Shown here: piece after piece, positions 1 to 12,761 of the stretch | Layout: the number at the start of each line of letters is the position of its first letter | Numbering within the stretch: position 1 is the stretch's first letter | Assembly (NCBI GenBank): GCA_016758965.1 | Contig: JAEPRB010000090.1 | Coordinates: forward strand, 79,901 to 143,900 | DNA: 64,000 bases | DNA from: Circinella minor | Lineage: Eukaryota; Mucoromycota; Mucoromycetes; Mucorales; Lichtheimiaceae | Reading direction: 5' to 3' | Made by a program: the position numbers and the translations under genes | The notes under the pieces: model-generated | Database searches by the model: none | What the model saw: the letters and a program-made list of their open reading frames with translations, nothing else | What the model was told of the DNA's origin: nothing

Positions 1-1157
1 CTTTTATCGTTCTCCTGAATTCTGATAGTAAGCCCTTCTATTACATAAAAAATGGGTTGCCATACTAATAATATTGAGATGTCAAATCATAAATCGCTTG
101 GCGCCACACCAAAAATTTCAGACGTCAGGTTGGATAAAACAAGTGCCAAATCAAGCGCCATGTTTTAATGGATGTGTGGGGAAAAATCCTTATTTATTTA
201 TATTATTAAAAGGAAAAAAAAATGAAGGAGTAATAAATGATGTTTTATTCAGGAACCAGAAGTTTCAGATTGAACATTTAAAGCGAAAAAAAACTAACAC
301 ATTACAGTAAATTTTTAAGCATATGAAAATCTCTTTTGATTGAGAAATATGGTATACTAAGTCAATTTAAAATTATAATCATCAATGGGATTATGTGATT
401 TCCACTTATGCGGAGTATAAGTTTAGATAAGATATTTTTTTTTTCTCTTTTCTTCTGTGTAATATTTTATGATGTGATGTCGTCATATGCAAAGAAGGTA
501 AAAAAAAAAGACGAACCTGTATATTTATATAATTTTTTGAATTATAATTATAAAATACAATGATGAGAAATTGAATATATGGTCGAATAATAACGAAAGA
601 AATGATTATAACATTAAATAAAAAGAAGTTGGGTTTAGTATATAAATATATAAAAGATGACAGCTCGAAAATAGGTTTCAAAAAAAAAAAAATGAGACCG
701 AGCTTGTAATCGGAGTGCAGTTTGTTTGAAATATTTGTTGTATAAACAGAAATAGGTGTTTTTAACCGAAATTTCGCACGAGAGAATAATTTCGGATGAA
801 ATGAACATCCGTTGTATATTATCTATTCATCCATTTCTAATAAACAAATAAAGTCAAAAAAAAAAACTTATAAAGAAAAAAAAAAAAAGATAAAAGAAGA
901 AGAAGCTGGGGAAAGTCTAAGATCAATCAATCATTTGGATTTGAGTAATATAAAAAGTATTTACATATATATAAAAAAAAAGGGAAAGCATCACAATCAC
1001 AGTATTGTTATGGATGACCAATCCAGTTGAGTCCCCATGTGAATATGAAAAAAGGGCGGAGAGGGTGACACAAACGACAAATGCTGAAAAGTACAAATTC
1101 AGGTATTTAGTATTTATATCACTTTCTTTGCATTCGACCCCACACTTTTTTTCTCTT

Positions 1158-1189
<32 letters not shown>

Positions 1190-1209
1190 AATATATTCTT
1201 ATTATAATC
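1..1209. other. intergenic, 5' flank of FOX2
   Basis: No gene is supported here. The stretch is AT-rich with many A-runs. The last 70 bases before the FOX2 start are a pyrimidine-rich leader (1142-1195, mostly T with interspersed C), the usual look of a fungal promoter/5' UTR. A short open stretch near 74-310 has no recognisable domain and I do not call it. Confidence 0.5.
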
Positions 1210-1334
1210 ATGGCAAATAACGATATTCGATATGATGGACGTGTCGCCATTGTCACTGGCGCTGGTGGAGGTAATGATTAATATCAACTATTTATATATA
1301 CTCGAGTTAAAGAAGTTTTTTTAATAATTGACAC

Positions 1335-1367
<33 letters not shown>

Positions 1368-4300
1368 GGTCTTGGTCGTGCTTACGCTTTGTACTTCTCT
1401 TCTCGTGGTGCCAGTGTTGTCGTAAACGATCTTGGTGGTTCTGCCACTGGTGATGGTGCTAGCAGCAAAGCCGCTGATGTTGTTGTTGATGAAATTGTCA
1501 AGAATGGTGGCAAGGCTGTTGCTAACTATGATTCTGTTACCGATGGTCACAAGATTGTCGACACTGCCATGAAGGCTTTCGGTCGCGTTGACATTATCAT
1601 TAACAATGCTGGCATTTTGCGTGATAAGTCCTTTTCCCGTATGACTGATGCTGATTGGGATATTATTCAAGCTGTTCACGTCAAGGGTTCTTATGCCGTT
1701 ACTAAGGCTGCTTTCCCTATCATGAGAGAACAAAAGTATGGTCGTATTATCATGACTGCTTCCGCTGCTGGTCTTTACGGTAACTTTGGCCAAGCAAACT
1801 ACTCTGCCGGTATGTATATATCTTTTTTTTCTCCTTTTTTTTTTTTATTTTAATGTTATATAATATGCACAAAACTTAGCTTTCAAGAAAATCACATGCT
1901 AAAAAATTATTATTATTATCCTATATTTTTAAAAACGTGACGATACTATTATATAGCCAAGATGGCATTGGCCAGTTTCTCTCACTCTTTGGCCCGTGAA
2001 GGTGCTAAATATAACATCCACAGCAACACCATTGCTCCTATGGCTGCTTCCAGAATGTAAGCTTATTATTATTTAGGATGAAATGGGAGAGAGAGAGAGA
2101 GAGTTATGTAGATGTAGTAAGAATGCATGATTATTAACAAATTATTATTATTATTTGGTTTAATTAGGACCGAAACCGTCATGCCCCCAGAAATTCTTGC
2201 TTCTCTTAAGCCTGAATTCGTCTGCCCTGTTGCTGGTTATCTTTGCCATGAAAACACTGAAGATAATGGTGGTGTCTATGAAGTCGGTGGTGGTGTTGTC
2301 TCTAAGCTCCGTTGGGAACGTTCTGAAGGTGCTGTCTTTAAGGCTGATGATACTTTTACCCCTGCTGTCGTTGGTGCTAAGTGGGATGAAGTCACAGACT
2401 TCTCCAAGGTTACCTATCCCTCCTCTATCACTGATACCGACTTTGTAGAATTGTTGGAACGTGCCAAGGCTTCTCCTGCTAATCCTAAGGCTGATCCCGT
2501 CCGTTTCGATGGCCAGGTAAAATATAATAAAAATGGAGGGGAAAAAAAGTATATATGGCGTATAAGCTTGTGGATGGGAATGGTATAAAACTTACATATA
2601 AATCTTTAATTAATAGGTTGCTATTGTTACTGGTGCTGGTGGCGGTCTTGGTCGTGCCTACGCTCTCCTTTTGGGTAAACTCGGTGCTTCCGTTGTCGTT
2701 AATGACTTGGGTGCCCCAATGGCTGGTCAAGGTTCCGATAGCCGTGCTGCTGATTTGGTTGTCAATGAAATTGTCAAGGCTGGTGGTAAGGCTGTTGCCA
2801 ACTACGACTCTGTTGAAGAAGGTGAAAAGGTTGTCGAAACTGCCTTGAAGGCTTTCGGTCGTGTCGATATCTTGGTTAACAATGCCGGTATTTTGCGTGA
2901 CAAGTCTTTTGTCCGTATGTCTGATGCTGATTGGGATCTTGTTCAAAGCGTCCATTTACGTGGTACTTACAAGGTCATCAAAGCTGCCTGGCCTCATTTG
3001 AACAAGCAAAAGTATGGTCGTATTGTCAACACTGCTTCTGCTGTCGGTTTGTATGGTAACTTTGGTCAAACCAACTACTCTGCTGCTAAGGCTGGTATTG
3101 TCGGTCTTTCCAAGACTTTGGCTGTTGAAGGTGCTCGCAAGAACATCAAGGTCAATGTCATTGCTCCCAACGCTGGTACTCGTATGACTGCTACCATCAT
3201 GCCCCCAGAAATGGTTGAAGCTTTCAAGCCTGAATATGTTGCTCCTCTTGTTGCCTTCTTGTCTTCTTCTGCTAGTGAAGAAACAGGTGGTGTCTTTGAA
3301 GTTGGTTCCGGTTGGGTTGCTCAAGTCCGTTGGCAACGTACTGGCGGTGCTGCTTTCCCTGCTAACCGTACTCTTACTCCTGAACAAGTTCGTTCCAAGT
3401 GGTCTCAAGCTATTGACTTTGAAGATGGTCGTGCTACTCATCCTACCACTCCTGGTGATTCTCTTAATGACTTTATGGCCAACTTTGATAACGGTGGTGA
3501 TGAAGAAGAAGCTAAACCCCTCCGTGATGATGGTACCGTTGATCTTGAAGCTGCCAAGGCTATCAAGTTCGATACTACCACCTTTGAATTTGGTGAACGT
3601 GAAGTTATCCTTTATGCTTTGGGTGTCGGCTGCAAGCGTCAAGACTTGCGTTTTGTCTATGAAAATGATGAAAACTTTGGCACTCTCCCCACTTTCGGTG
3701 TCATTCCTTCCTTCACTATCATGAGCGGTTTGCCTTTTGGTGACATCTTGCCAAACTTCAACCCTGTAAGTTATCATAGATATCATTTTAATTAAAAGAG
3801 AGAAGGGAAATAATGTATTGGTAAAAAAAAAAAAAAAAAAAAAAAGCACAGATGCTAACTTTTGAATATTTATTAGATGATGTTGTTGCACGGTGAACAA
3901 TACCTCGAAGTTAAGAAGGCTATCCCTACCTCTGGTACCTTGAAGTCCGAAGCTCGTATTGTTGAAATCACTGATAAGGGTAAGGGTGCTTCAGTTGTTG
4001 TTGGTGTCACCTCTACTGATGAAACTGGTGATGTTGTTTTCGAAAATGAATTCACCTTGTTCATCCGTGGTTCCGGTAACTTTGGTGGTCCTAAGAAGGG
4101 TGCTGACCGTGGTGCTGCTACTGCTGCAAACGTTCCCCCACAACGTAAGCCTGATGCCGTTATCACTGAAAAGACTAGCGAAGATCAAGCTGCTTTGTAT
4201 CGTCTCTCTGGTGATTACAACCCTCTTCACTTGGATCCTCAAATGGCTGCCGTTGGTGGTTTCGATGTTCCTATCCTCCACGGTTTGTGCTCATTCGGTA

Positions 4301-4533
4301 TCTCTGCCAAGCACGTCTTGAAGACATTCGGTAACAATGATCCCGCTTCCTTCAAGAACGTCAAGGGTCGCTTCGCTAAGCATGTCTTCCCTGGTGAAAC
4401 TCTTGAAACCTCCATGTGGAAAGAAGGTAACAAGGTTATTTTCTCTACTCGTGTCATTGAACGTGATGTTGTTGCTATTTCTGCTGCTGCTGTTGAATTC
4501 GCCGCTGCTGAAGGTCGCGACAGCAAGTTGTAA
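1210..4533 (+). CDS. FOX2: peroxisomal multifunctional enzyme type 2 (2-enoyl-CoA hydratase 2 / D-3-hydroxyacyl-CoA dehydrogenase)
   Basis: Bifunctional beta-oxidation enzyme: hydrates trans-2-enoyl-CoA to the D-3-hydroxyacyl form and oxidises it with NAD in the peroxisome. Six exons (1210-1270, 1369-1809, 1957-2056, 2168-2516, 2617-3765, 3877-4533) join in frame to 918 residues, close to yeast Fox2 (about 900). Visible order: first SDR dehydrogenase ([20 protein letters not shown]), second SDR dehydrogenase (same glycine motif, NYSAAKAG), then a MaoC/hydratase-2 domain with [10 protein letters not shown] and the hot-dog region. The protein ends SKL, a canonical PTS1 peroxisomal import signal. 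No SCP2 domain follows, as is normal in fungi. The first SDR half is cut by introns while the second lies in one 1149 bp exon. AATAAA-like signals occur near 4720-4735. Identification is firm; exon edges are manual. Confidence 0.96.
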
Positions 4534-6679
4534 ATTTCTTCTTTTTATCATTCTGCTTTAATCACCTTTAAATTACCCTGTGTTTTTTTTAAAAAAAAAA
4601 AAAAATCACACAAACCTATATATTCGCTTGCTCTTCTCTAACACCATAATACCTCTATTTTTTTCTTCTGTAATTTCTGTTTTTTTATTTTGCACATTAC
4701 AACTAACAAACCAAAAAATAAATAAAATGAAATCGTGCACATCCTATACTATAATAGGATGGATTTGTGAATAATCTAAAATATTAGTCTGGTTCAATAT
4801 GTGTGTGTGTGTGTGAATGCGTTTGACATAACCATTTTATTATTTTTCATGTGAAGATCTCTTTTCGTTACACAAAAATTTAATCGGAAAATGTTTTTAT
4901 GCTAAATCCATAAAAAAAGACAAATATGGAAGAGAAAGCAATATTGTGCTTGCTTTTAAAAATATAAAAACTAACAGGACTCAATACATCTTTTGACTAG
5001 GTCAATATAAAATGTTGTTGCAACAATAAAAATTCCAGGTCCTGGGTATATGAAAACGTACGTATGCAAAAGAAAAATATATACATTATGGTACATAATT
5101 TATATTATATATAATAGAGCTTCTAATTTATGTTATAATTACACTATATAATGTAATAAAAATTTGTCATGTAATTTCAATAAGCTGTATACTGTAACTT
5201 AATTCATTATCATTTCCTACGTACTTGAAACAAAAAAGATTTTTTTTTGTAGGAGACTACGTAAAGAGTCTGTTTTTATTTAATTATAGGTAGATTATAT
5301 CATCTGTTAGAAAACAATATTTATGCAAAATCATCCGACCTTAATTTTAAAGTCAGTGATGGATAAAATGCATTTCTATTGTTCATCATTTCGTTTTCCT
5401 CTTTTTATTATTATTGTTATTATTATTACTGTATGTTGAAGAAAAAACACATTTATTTACAAGACATTTTTAATTATCTATTTAACTCTCTTACCATCGT
5501 GAGTTCAAAATTGGAAGAGGTCGTTTGGGCAAGTTAAAATGAGAGCAATATAAAGATTTTGTACATTTGCCAGACAAGATAGAAAGGCAAGGTCAATAGC
5601 AGAACCAAAGACAGTGAAATAAAAATAAACACAATCATATAGGGAGGGCATATCCTGCAGGACAAAACCAATGATAGCGACAGTGATAAAATGGGAACAA
5701 GAAGGGAGATTCAATTTTTTGGGTCAAAAATGACCTCGTACGTATCTCTAGTACCACCAAACCTATTTTACAAGACTTTGATAACCTTTTGTTGACGAGG
5801 TCTGGAGGCAAAAGGTGGAGGGATATGTAAAAACACAAGTGTTTACTGTGATTACTCGTTAAACCAGTACTTGTCGAACCAGTATTTCGCTATACGTAGC
5901 GGTAGTAAATCTCTCAAATATTTTTTATATACCTTGTAAAATACCGGTGATTCGATAAACAGGTATTCGGTGAGCTTTCCCAGATATTTACCGATTTTAT
6001 AATAATAGTTTTTTTTTTTTTTTTTGTTTTTTTTTGTATAATATTACTCTTTTGATTAATAAAATCATAATACGAGCTTGCTTAAATGTTATTTCTTATT
6101 CCTTTGTTCCAAGTAGTTTATCAGTCTGCGCACCAAATAACAGCACCCATTCCTTCCTTATCATCAATATAAAGCCTGTAAACACCTTGTTGGTAATAGT
6201 GTCTCCTATTTTTTGCCAATTTCACATGGACGCTTTTTTTTGCTTCCTCATATACGTGCTTCTTTTCCAATTTTGTCGTGTACTTGTTCATTACCATAAA
6301 ATATGTAATTACGTATGTTGTTGATACGTACAATTCAATTTCACTCATTTATTCAACTACTAACCATGATCTATATTAATACACACTTTGTTATGAATTT
6401 AATCTCTGGTTCATTGTCACTATTTCATGAATATAGTATTATCATTTTTATCACTAGGTAAAAGATTAGAGCTATATTAAGCATCTAGCTGCATTATATG
6501 TGCTGTCATTTTTTTTTATCTTATATATCTTAATTAAATTATAGTTATTCTTCCAGTATATTCTTAATATTACTACCAGCTAAAGTTCAAAAGTTAAACC
6601 GGTACAGATTATCACATATTCAGAGTACCGTTTTAACTAATAATCACTGTATGTTTCATTAATTGATATATTCAAATAG
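4534..6679. other. intergenic, relic-rich gap
   Basis: No intact gene. A less AT-rich block at about 5500-5840 contains only broken reading frames and may be old transposon or gene debris, but I could not assign it. Several TACGTA palindromes lie here (near 5060, 5219, 5260, 5737, 5892, 6311 and 6328). Confidence 0.4.
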
Positions 6680-6874
6680 CCAGCAACGGGAATAACAACA
6701 CCCCCTCCTCCTCCTCCTCCTCATTATTATCAACAACAATTGTACTACAAGGACGGTTTACAAGCATTATGGATTAATTCACCCAACGGTCTTCGACCGA
6801 CTTTGGAAAATATTGTTAATTATATAAAGGAAATTTATGAGACAAAAAGAAAAACATTCCTGGCGAAATCATGA
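6680..6874 (+). pseudogene. orphan 3'-terminal exon (gene fragment)
   Basis: After an acceptor-like TAG at 6677-6679 one frame stays open to a TGA at 6872-6874. It encodes a poly-proline run, then YYQQQ and a non-repetitive peptide containing YKDGLQALWINSPNG and ending LAKS. The amino-acid mix looks like real protein, yet nothing upstream supplies a start, domain or preceding exon. I read it as a gene relic or displaced last exon. I do not recognise the parent protein. An alternative is a live short gene with distant upstream exons. Confidence 0.35.
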
Positions 6875-6918
6875 ACAATATTTAGAAGATCAATAATACA
6901 GACCCACACTTATACACA

Positions 6919-7035
6919 TTTATTGGTTTTTTTTTGTACGTAATGATTCACTTTGCGTGCACTGTAACTTTATGTTTTGCGCACGCAAAGTGAAAACTAA
7001 TTTGACCGCAAATCATTAGAAAAAGAACCAATAAA
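6919..7035. repeat. fold-back (inverted repeat) element
   Basis: Nested inverted repeats. The inner arms TCACTTTGCGTGC (6948-6960) and GCACGCAAAGTGA (6981-6993) are perfect reverse complements around a 20-base loop. The outer arms TTTATTGGTT (6919-6928) and AACCAATAAA (7026-7035) also pair, as do TAATGATT near 6941 and AATCATTA near 7011. The arms differ in length, as in an aged MITE or fold-back element. No coding capacity. Confidence 0.6.
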
Positions 7036-7197
7036 TACATATACATAAAATTTAATATCTTTTTTATTCATTTAATAAATTGCCTTTTTATTAAAAGGTA
7101 TTGATAATTTCAGATCAGTGCGAGAGAAAATAAGATAGAAAAGATGAATGATGATATACAGACTAAAAAGCGCAAATTATTTTTTTAAAAGTGAAAA

Positions 7198-7201
<4 letters not shown>

Positions 7202-7286
<85 letters not shown>
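7202..7286. repeat. (GA)n microsatellite
   Basis: An almost perfect GA dinucleotide run of about 85 bases, lying about 90 bases beyond the stop codon of the minus-strand TRF4/5-like gene and so probably in or just after its 3' UTR. It would be polymorphic and is prone to assembly length error. Confidence 0.9.
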
Positions 7287-7290
<4 letters not shown>

Positions 7291-7375
7291 AAAGTTATAG
7301 GATATATGGTCATATATACAAGCAGCAATACATGTGTATGTTAAAGTAAAAAAAAGAGAGAGAAAAAAGGGATAA

Positions 7376-9402
7376 CTAAGCTAATTCTGAATCATCCCAA
7401 TCGAATGATTCCGCTGCTTCTTCACCAGACCAAAGATGATTACTATAAACATCAATCATAGTTTCTCTCAATTGTTCCATATCTCTTGGTATATAGAATA
7501 CTTTAGATAAAATGGATAATTGAATTCCATTTGATTGGTTTGGATTCAACATATTTTTACTAAGCATTTTTTCCAATTCAAACGCTCGATGAGTCATTAA
7601 CATATATGCAGATCGGAAAGCTTTGCAAATATACATAGCATTATATGATTTCATACCAAGATCATTTTCTCGATCCATAGGATCTCGAATAGCAAATATC
7701 GGTTTTCCATTCTTACTTTTTATATATCGAGACTATATATAATTATTATTATCAAAAAACTTACTCCTTTTTCTTTTTTAAACCAAAATAATATAAAAAT
7801 TTACCTTTCCATAATATGATCCTTTTTTATTTACACTGATACCCAAATCTTCCATTTGAAAACTAATACCATAAAGTTGTAAGAAATCCAGTAACAAGGT
7901 ACCAATGTTTTCCAAGGGATCAATTTCACCTGCTGCTACTTTTGGATGCATCTATGTATAAATATATATTAAGTTGACATAATCAATACATGATATTTTT
8001 TTTATATAAAACAATAATTATATAATTATATATGTATATTACCTGTAAAAAGTTCATCACCATACAAACAATTGCATAACCACCTAAACCGCCAGTAAAA
8101 ACTTCATTATGTTTTCTTAATGATAAAAATAATTTAATAAGCAAAGTAAGTGGACGTAATCCAGGTTGTTGTCGAATCATCTTATTAATACAATTAGCAC
8201 TCTTAATTCCTGAATTAGAATCCAATGTAATATCAACTTTAATTCCAGTAAGTGAGTCTTCTAATTTGATAACAGGTACCTAAATAATATTTTTGCCCTT
8301 CATTGTTTAGTTTTCTTTTTCTTTTTCTTTTCATAAAATAGTTGATATATATGTACTTACAGAAGCTTTTTGAATAACTAGAGGGTTTGAACAAACACCA
8401 GCACGTTCTAAAGCGCGAGCAATAGGACTTAATCTAAGTTTATCTTGAATGACAATATCGATATCACTATGATATTTATATAGGATAAACCAAAAAAAAA
8501 AAGTGTCAGTATTGTCAATCACTTACTTTCACTTTATCCTTCATATTCCACAATATTTTTTTTCTAACCTGTTTGGTAAATAAAGATTTGTTGAAAAACT
8601 TCCAAATACTTCAACAGCAGCAAAAGGTGCAATTTCTTTGACAACAGTACGAATCTTGTGAATCAAATATTCACGCATGCGAGATTCTGCTTTCGTTGGT
8701 TCAAGATAGGCTAATAAACTAGAAGTTTCATTTTCAAGACTATAATATATATATAATGTATATGTCAATGCATAAAAAAATAAGACAACTGTAATAAACA
8801 TATATATATATATATATATATATATAAGAAAAGAATTAGACAACTTACATTTTTTTAACTGAAGGACGTGGTGAAGAAGTACCCGATCGTTTGAATGGAA
8901 ACCATGGAAACAAGGATAAATCAGGCTGATTATCATTATCGTCTTCTTCGTCTTGTAATCGTTTACGTTTGCGTGAATTATTAATATTTAAACTATCAGC
9001 ACCTGTATCCGCTGTTGACAAATCATCAAAATTCAATGAAATAAAATCGTCGTTTGCTGATAAAGAAGTTACAGTCATTTTTTTTAAAAAAAAAAGTTAA
9101 TAATAATAGAAAAAAGGCAAAGCAAAGCAAAGTAAGAAAGAGAAGGAAAATCCTTGTATGTATAGAATACAGGTTATTTCCTTATTTATATTTATTTATA
9201 TCTATATATGTATTGTTCTTTTTTTTTCCTAATAGAACTTACCAGCGATCGATTGAGTATTTTGTTCGAATCGAGTATGTGAATTGACAATTTCATCAGA
9301 TCTTATTGATGAAGGACTGTCATATTTTTGTTTTTTATTAGAACGGTTATTCATTGTTGGTTTTTGTGGTGAATTCTTTTTGTTTCCTTTTCTTCTTGCC
9401 AT
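7376..9402 (-). CDS. non-canonical poly(A) polymerase, TRF4/TRF5 (TENT4) family
   Basis: Nucleotidyltransferase of the TRAMP-type nuclear RNA surveillance system, which adds short A-tails to aberrant RNAs for exosome decay. Seven exons (9402-9243, 9056-8849, 8739-8569, 8466-8361, 8279-8043, 7951-7805, 7732-7376) give 461 residues in frame. A basic, low-complexity N-terminus is followed by the polymerase-beta-like core: GSFSTNLYLP and SDIDIVI supply Asp181 and Asp183, and KVDITL supplies Asp231, the catalytic triad. The first of these lies across the exon 3/4 junction. The central and PAP-associated domains follow (LLIKLFLSLRKHNEVFTGGLG; GSYYGK; AIRDPMDRENDLG). The family is clear; Trf4 versus Trf5 cannot be separated and many fungi have only one. 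Introns contain (TA)n tracts near 8800. Confidence 0.93.
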
Positions 9403-12237
9403 GTTCGAATTTTAAAAAAAGTTAATATAATAAAGAGAATAATGTACCTTCAAGCCACGTACATAAAATACATTTCAAACCCCGTCATGACAACTTGCTT
9501 TGGTGATACGCATATATCCAAACAAAATAATTTTGTTTTATAATATATAATTGTTGAGTTGACAACATATTTTTTTTCGTTGTTTAATATGAATTTAGAT
9601 TTATTAAATTAAATATTTAGGATATTTAGCTGTATATATTTCACAATAAAATATTAGATTAGTTATAGGGTCAATAATTATGCCACCATTTATAAGTAAA
9701 TACATATGTTGTGTCACTAACGAACAAGTTTTACAAGTATATTCAACCCGATTTTCCACTTTATTAATAGATAAGCATCCTTCAATTTTGAATACTCGAA
9801 AATAATTTGTGTTGATGGAGTAGTATCATCTAAGCATATCCCAAATTACTACTATATTATCAATGTAATATTTTGATTATGACATTATTCATATCATATC
9901 GCAATATATCACAGTGTTGTAAGTTAAATTGGGCCATACACATAGAAAAAAGCATTGGTCCCGATAATATCTCACATCCTCGATATAGACTGTCTGAACG
10001 AGACTAAATTAAGAAATATTGGATCAGTTATGCGATTGACGCATGTCTCAGAAAATTACTGCTAAATTGGAATGTAATGTTGTGGTTTCTTGCTTATTAA
10101 TAAAGCAAAAGGTCGAGAAACAAGCTCCCTCAGGTTCTTGTATTATGATACATTCGTTATTAAAGTGAAGATGCTGAATACAATGTTAGTTTTGGTTTAT
10201 GTACCGATATAATTTAATGTTACTATTCCAAATCAAAATAAATTTACTGCTTACAATTTTTATAGTCTAACCAATGTTAAGTTTGAATTTACAATCGAAT
10301 TTTCCTGTTGAGTGAAGAAAGAATACTTATCTTATCGGATAGAAACTAAAAGTCGGTACCATCCTACGTTTACAGATATAGCTCAGCCAACGAGAGCTTG
10401 CTAACGTGTTATACTTTTTGGGTTGCACAATGTATCTTTATTGTTCGGGTCACTCAAAAAATGAAACGAAAAAATGTAAATAAAGTTTTTTTATAAATAC
10501 TATTTATTGTAACATACACTACTAATATTTAAAGAAATATTTTTATAAGAAATATACAGGAGTACATGTTCATAATGGTTATTTATAAATAGTGCTTTTG
10601 ATGAACTTGTGTAATTATTATTATTATTATTATTAATAATAGAATTTTACATTGCGCCTCATCTTTTGTTATGTTACGTATACTTTGATTAAATGAAAAA
10701 AGAAGTTGATTGCTTATTCTCAACTTGAAGTTGAATAAATTGATTCATGTTAAAGTGTAAGATTAGCACAAAAAATAAGGAATTAATCCTTTTTTTTTCT
10801 TACTTGTGTAATGAAAACCCACTGAGTGGCACAACTGCTTTTGTTATGCTTTTATAAATACTGCAATCCATTATACTGTATATTAAAAAGAATGTACAAA
10901 AGGTAAGTTATTGGTTTCACCGGAAATTTTCCAGATTTGGGATCCATTGGAGACTACAGCAATGAAATGTCTTCGTGCTCCCATTACTTTGCCTATTGTC
11001 TCGATCTTGTTAAGCTTTTTATACCAACATGTGTCTTTTACTAAAGATATTGCTATACTTTCATGATAATTCTTCTCCTCTTGTTGTGGAATAAAATTCA
11101 ATAATACGTACTTTCAATATAAATTTAATATTGTTACTTTTATTGTAATGCTTACGGTACATATAATAAGTGTTATACTTTACACGTAGACCAAAACAAT
11201 TTTAAATCAAGAATAAAATGTATTTTTGTACTGCACTAATAAAGCTATCCTTTATCTAATTCTTTTCTTATTTATGAACAGTCGAGTGGTGTTGATATTC
11301 GGATATTATTTTTCGGCGTCGATTGTGTTGTTGATAGCAGCATTGGAATGGCAAAACGAAAAAATGTTCGCGACTTATTTACCATCATGGGTCAGTATAA
11401 CGTATACTCATATCTCCCATTACAATGTATGACCTGGCACCCATAATAAATAAACGCTCTAATTATTTTATCGACGAAACAAATGCGAAATGGATTCAAT
11501 GTCGTACTGTTTGTTCAAAAATATTAAAAAAATATATATATAAATACGGACAATTCTAGCCGCCGCCGCCGCACATCGTCCATTTCATCAACACCAAAAG
11601 ATAAAAGTATGGGACAAAAGCCGCTTTGGTGATAATGCTGTATCACATCCCGTTTCGATGAAGACATTGATGTAGTGCAACAACATTCATCTTTTTCAAC
11701 ACAATTATATGCAACATCACGCTCACAATGATTAGTATCTATCAGCACCAGAATTAAAAACAAATAGTATTCAAAATAACAAGTCTTTATTGACATTTCT
11801 GGTCTCCCCAAAACTAGACTACGTCAATTTTAATAATCATCTTTCGTACCCAGGGTTTTAGGGGTTGACATCAACACATCGACTTTTATTAAGCATGATT
11901 GAAGAGAAAGAACAAATTCGTGGAAACATCAAGGTTGTCATTGCTGCCTTCTGTGAATGATAGTAACCATGTATGCTATTTGTCATTGACTGACAACACC
12001 TGTACAGACAGCATCATTCTTACTGAATTGACATATACAACCCTGTTTCCAGGAATTGATTGTTATGCTTGTTGTACGAAAATAAACAGATTACTTTAAA
12101 AACATTAGAGTGTGCTTCTTACACAAATGTGTTGATTATGCCAACATGGAATCTATTCGAGAGTTCTCTATATTCGATGATTTTAATATTTAATTAAAAA
12201 AATTAATGAATATGTATGTATATATCTATTAAGTACT
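9403..12237. other. intergenic, decayed
   Basis: About 2.8 kb upstream of the TRF4/5-like gene with no supported gene. Short frames at 10883-11101 (-) and 11524-11811 (-) have protein-like composition but no start context, domain or exon partner, so they may be relics. A CCG-rich patch lies near 11563-11575. Confidence 0.4.
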
Positions 12238-12761
12238 GTATAACTTATCATTTTTTTTTTTTTGTAGAAGAAAATTTATTGTTCCAAATGTAGGGAGGTG
12301 ATGAAAAATAAACTATACATTGATTAATTACAGAAAGAGAAGAGAAAAGGACTAAGCTATTAGAGAAATATTGTAAGAAATATTGTTAACTAAGCGTGCA
12401 GGCTGAATGTGTGTTGCTCTTCCAAATGAATTTTACGTAGGTGAAGAATTGTTTTGGCTATTACACCATTCGACCAGAATGTTGTTTGATGAAAGACAAA
12501 ATGCCAATGAGCAGACCAAATTTGTAACAGAGTGGTGGCAATTATGTCGAAAAACGTGAGTTTGAATTCAGGGCGTACTGATAAACCAGCCAGCGAAAGG
12601 GAAATGATGTGATGAAGAGTGAGCTCGCGAGGAGATACCAAATAACGAGATGCAATGCTTTGCCAGACCGACTGTTTAATAGGGCATGCCCACACAAAGT
12701 GTTCAGGTGTATCAATTGAGTCACAAAAAACACAGGTAGGCGTGGTGGTATAACTTATCAT
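12238..12761 (-). mobile_element. 5'-truncated LINE (non-LTR retrotransposon) copy with poly(A) and target-site duplication
   Basis: On the minus strand the open frame encodes the C-terminal end of a LINE reverse transcriptase, with the zf-RVT type finger CVFCDSIDTPEHFVWACP (C-x2-C-x7-H-x4-C), then a conserved tail ending at 12390. After a short 3' UTR containing AATAAATTTTCTTCT comes an A-run (T-run 12251-12263 on the + strand). The 14-mer GTATAACTTATCAT stands at 12238-12251 and again at 12748-12761, a target-site duplication. The inserted sequence is only about 0.5 kb, so nearly all of the element is missing: a dead-on-arrival copy made by target-primed reverse transcription. The apparent start Met of the frame lies in the duplication, not in the element. 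Confidence 0.88.

Noticed and set aside
74..310. 78-residue open frame at the left edge
   Set aside because: No domain, no start context, composition typical of chance frames in AT-rich DNA.
1335..4533. Long minus-strand and alternate-frame open stretches over FOX2
   Set aside because: They are antisense or shifted shadows of the FOX2 exons, caused by its codon bias.
7202..7286. GA run as a telomere- or centromere-like repeat
   Set aside because: It is a simple dinucleotide microsatellite between ordinary genes.
11524..11811. Minus-strand 95-residue frame, considered as a transposase fragment
   Set aside because: No catalytic or zinc motif and no partner frames, so unsupported.
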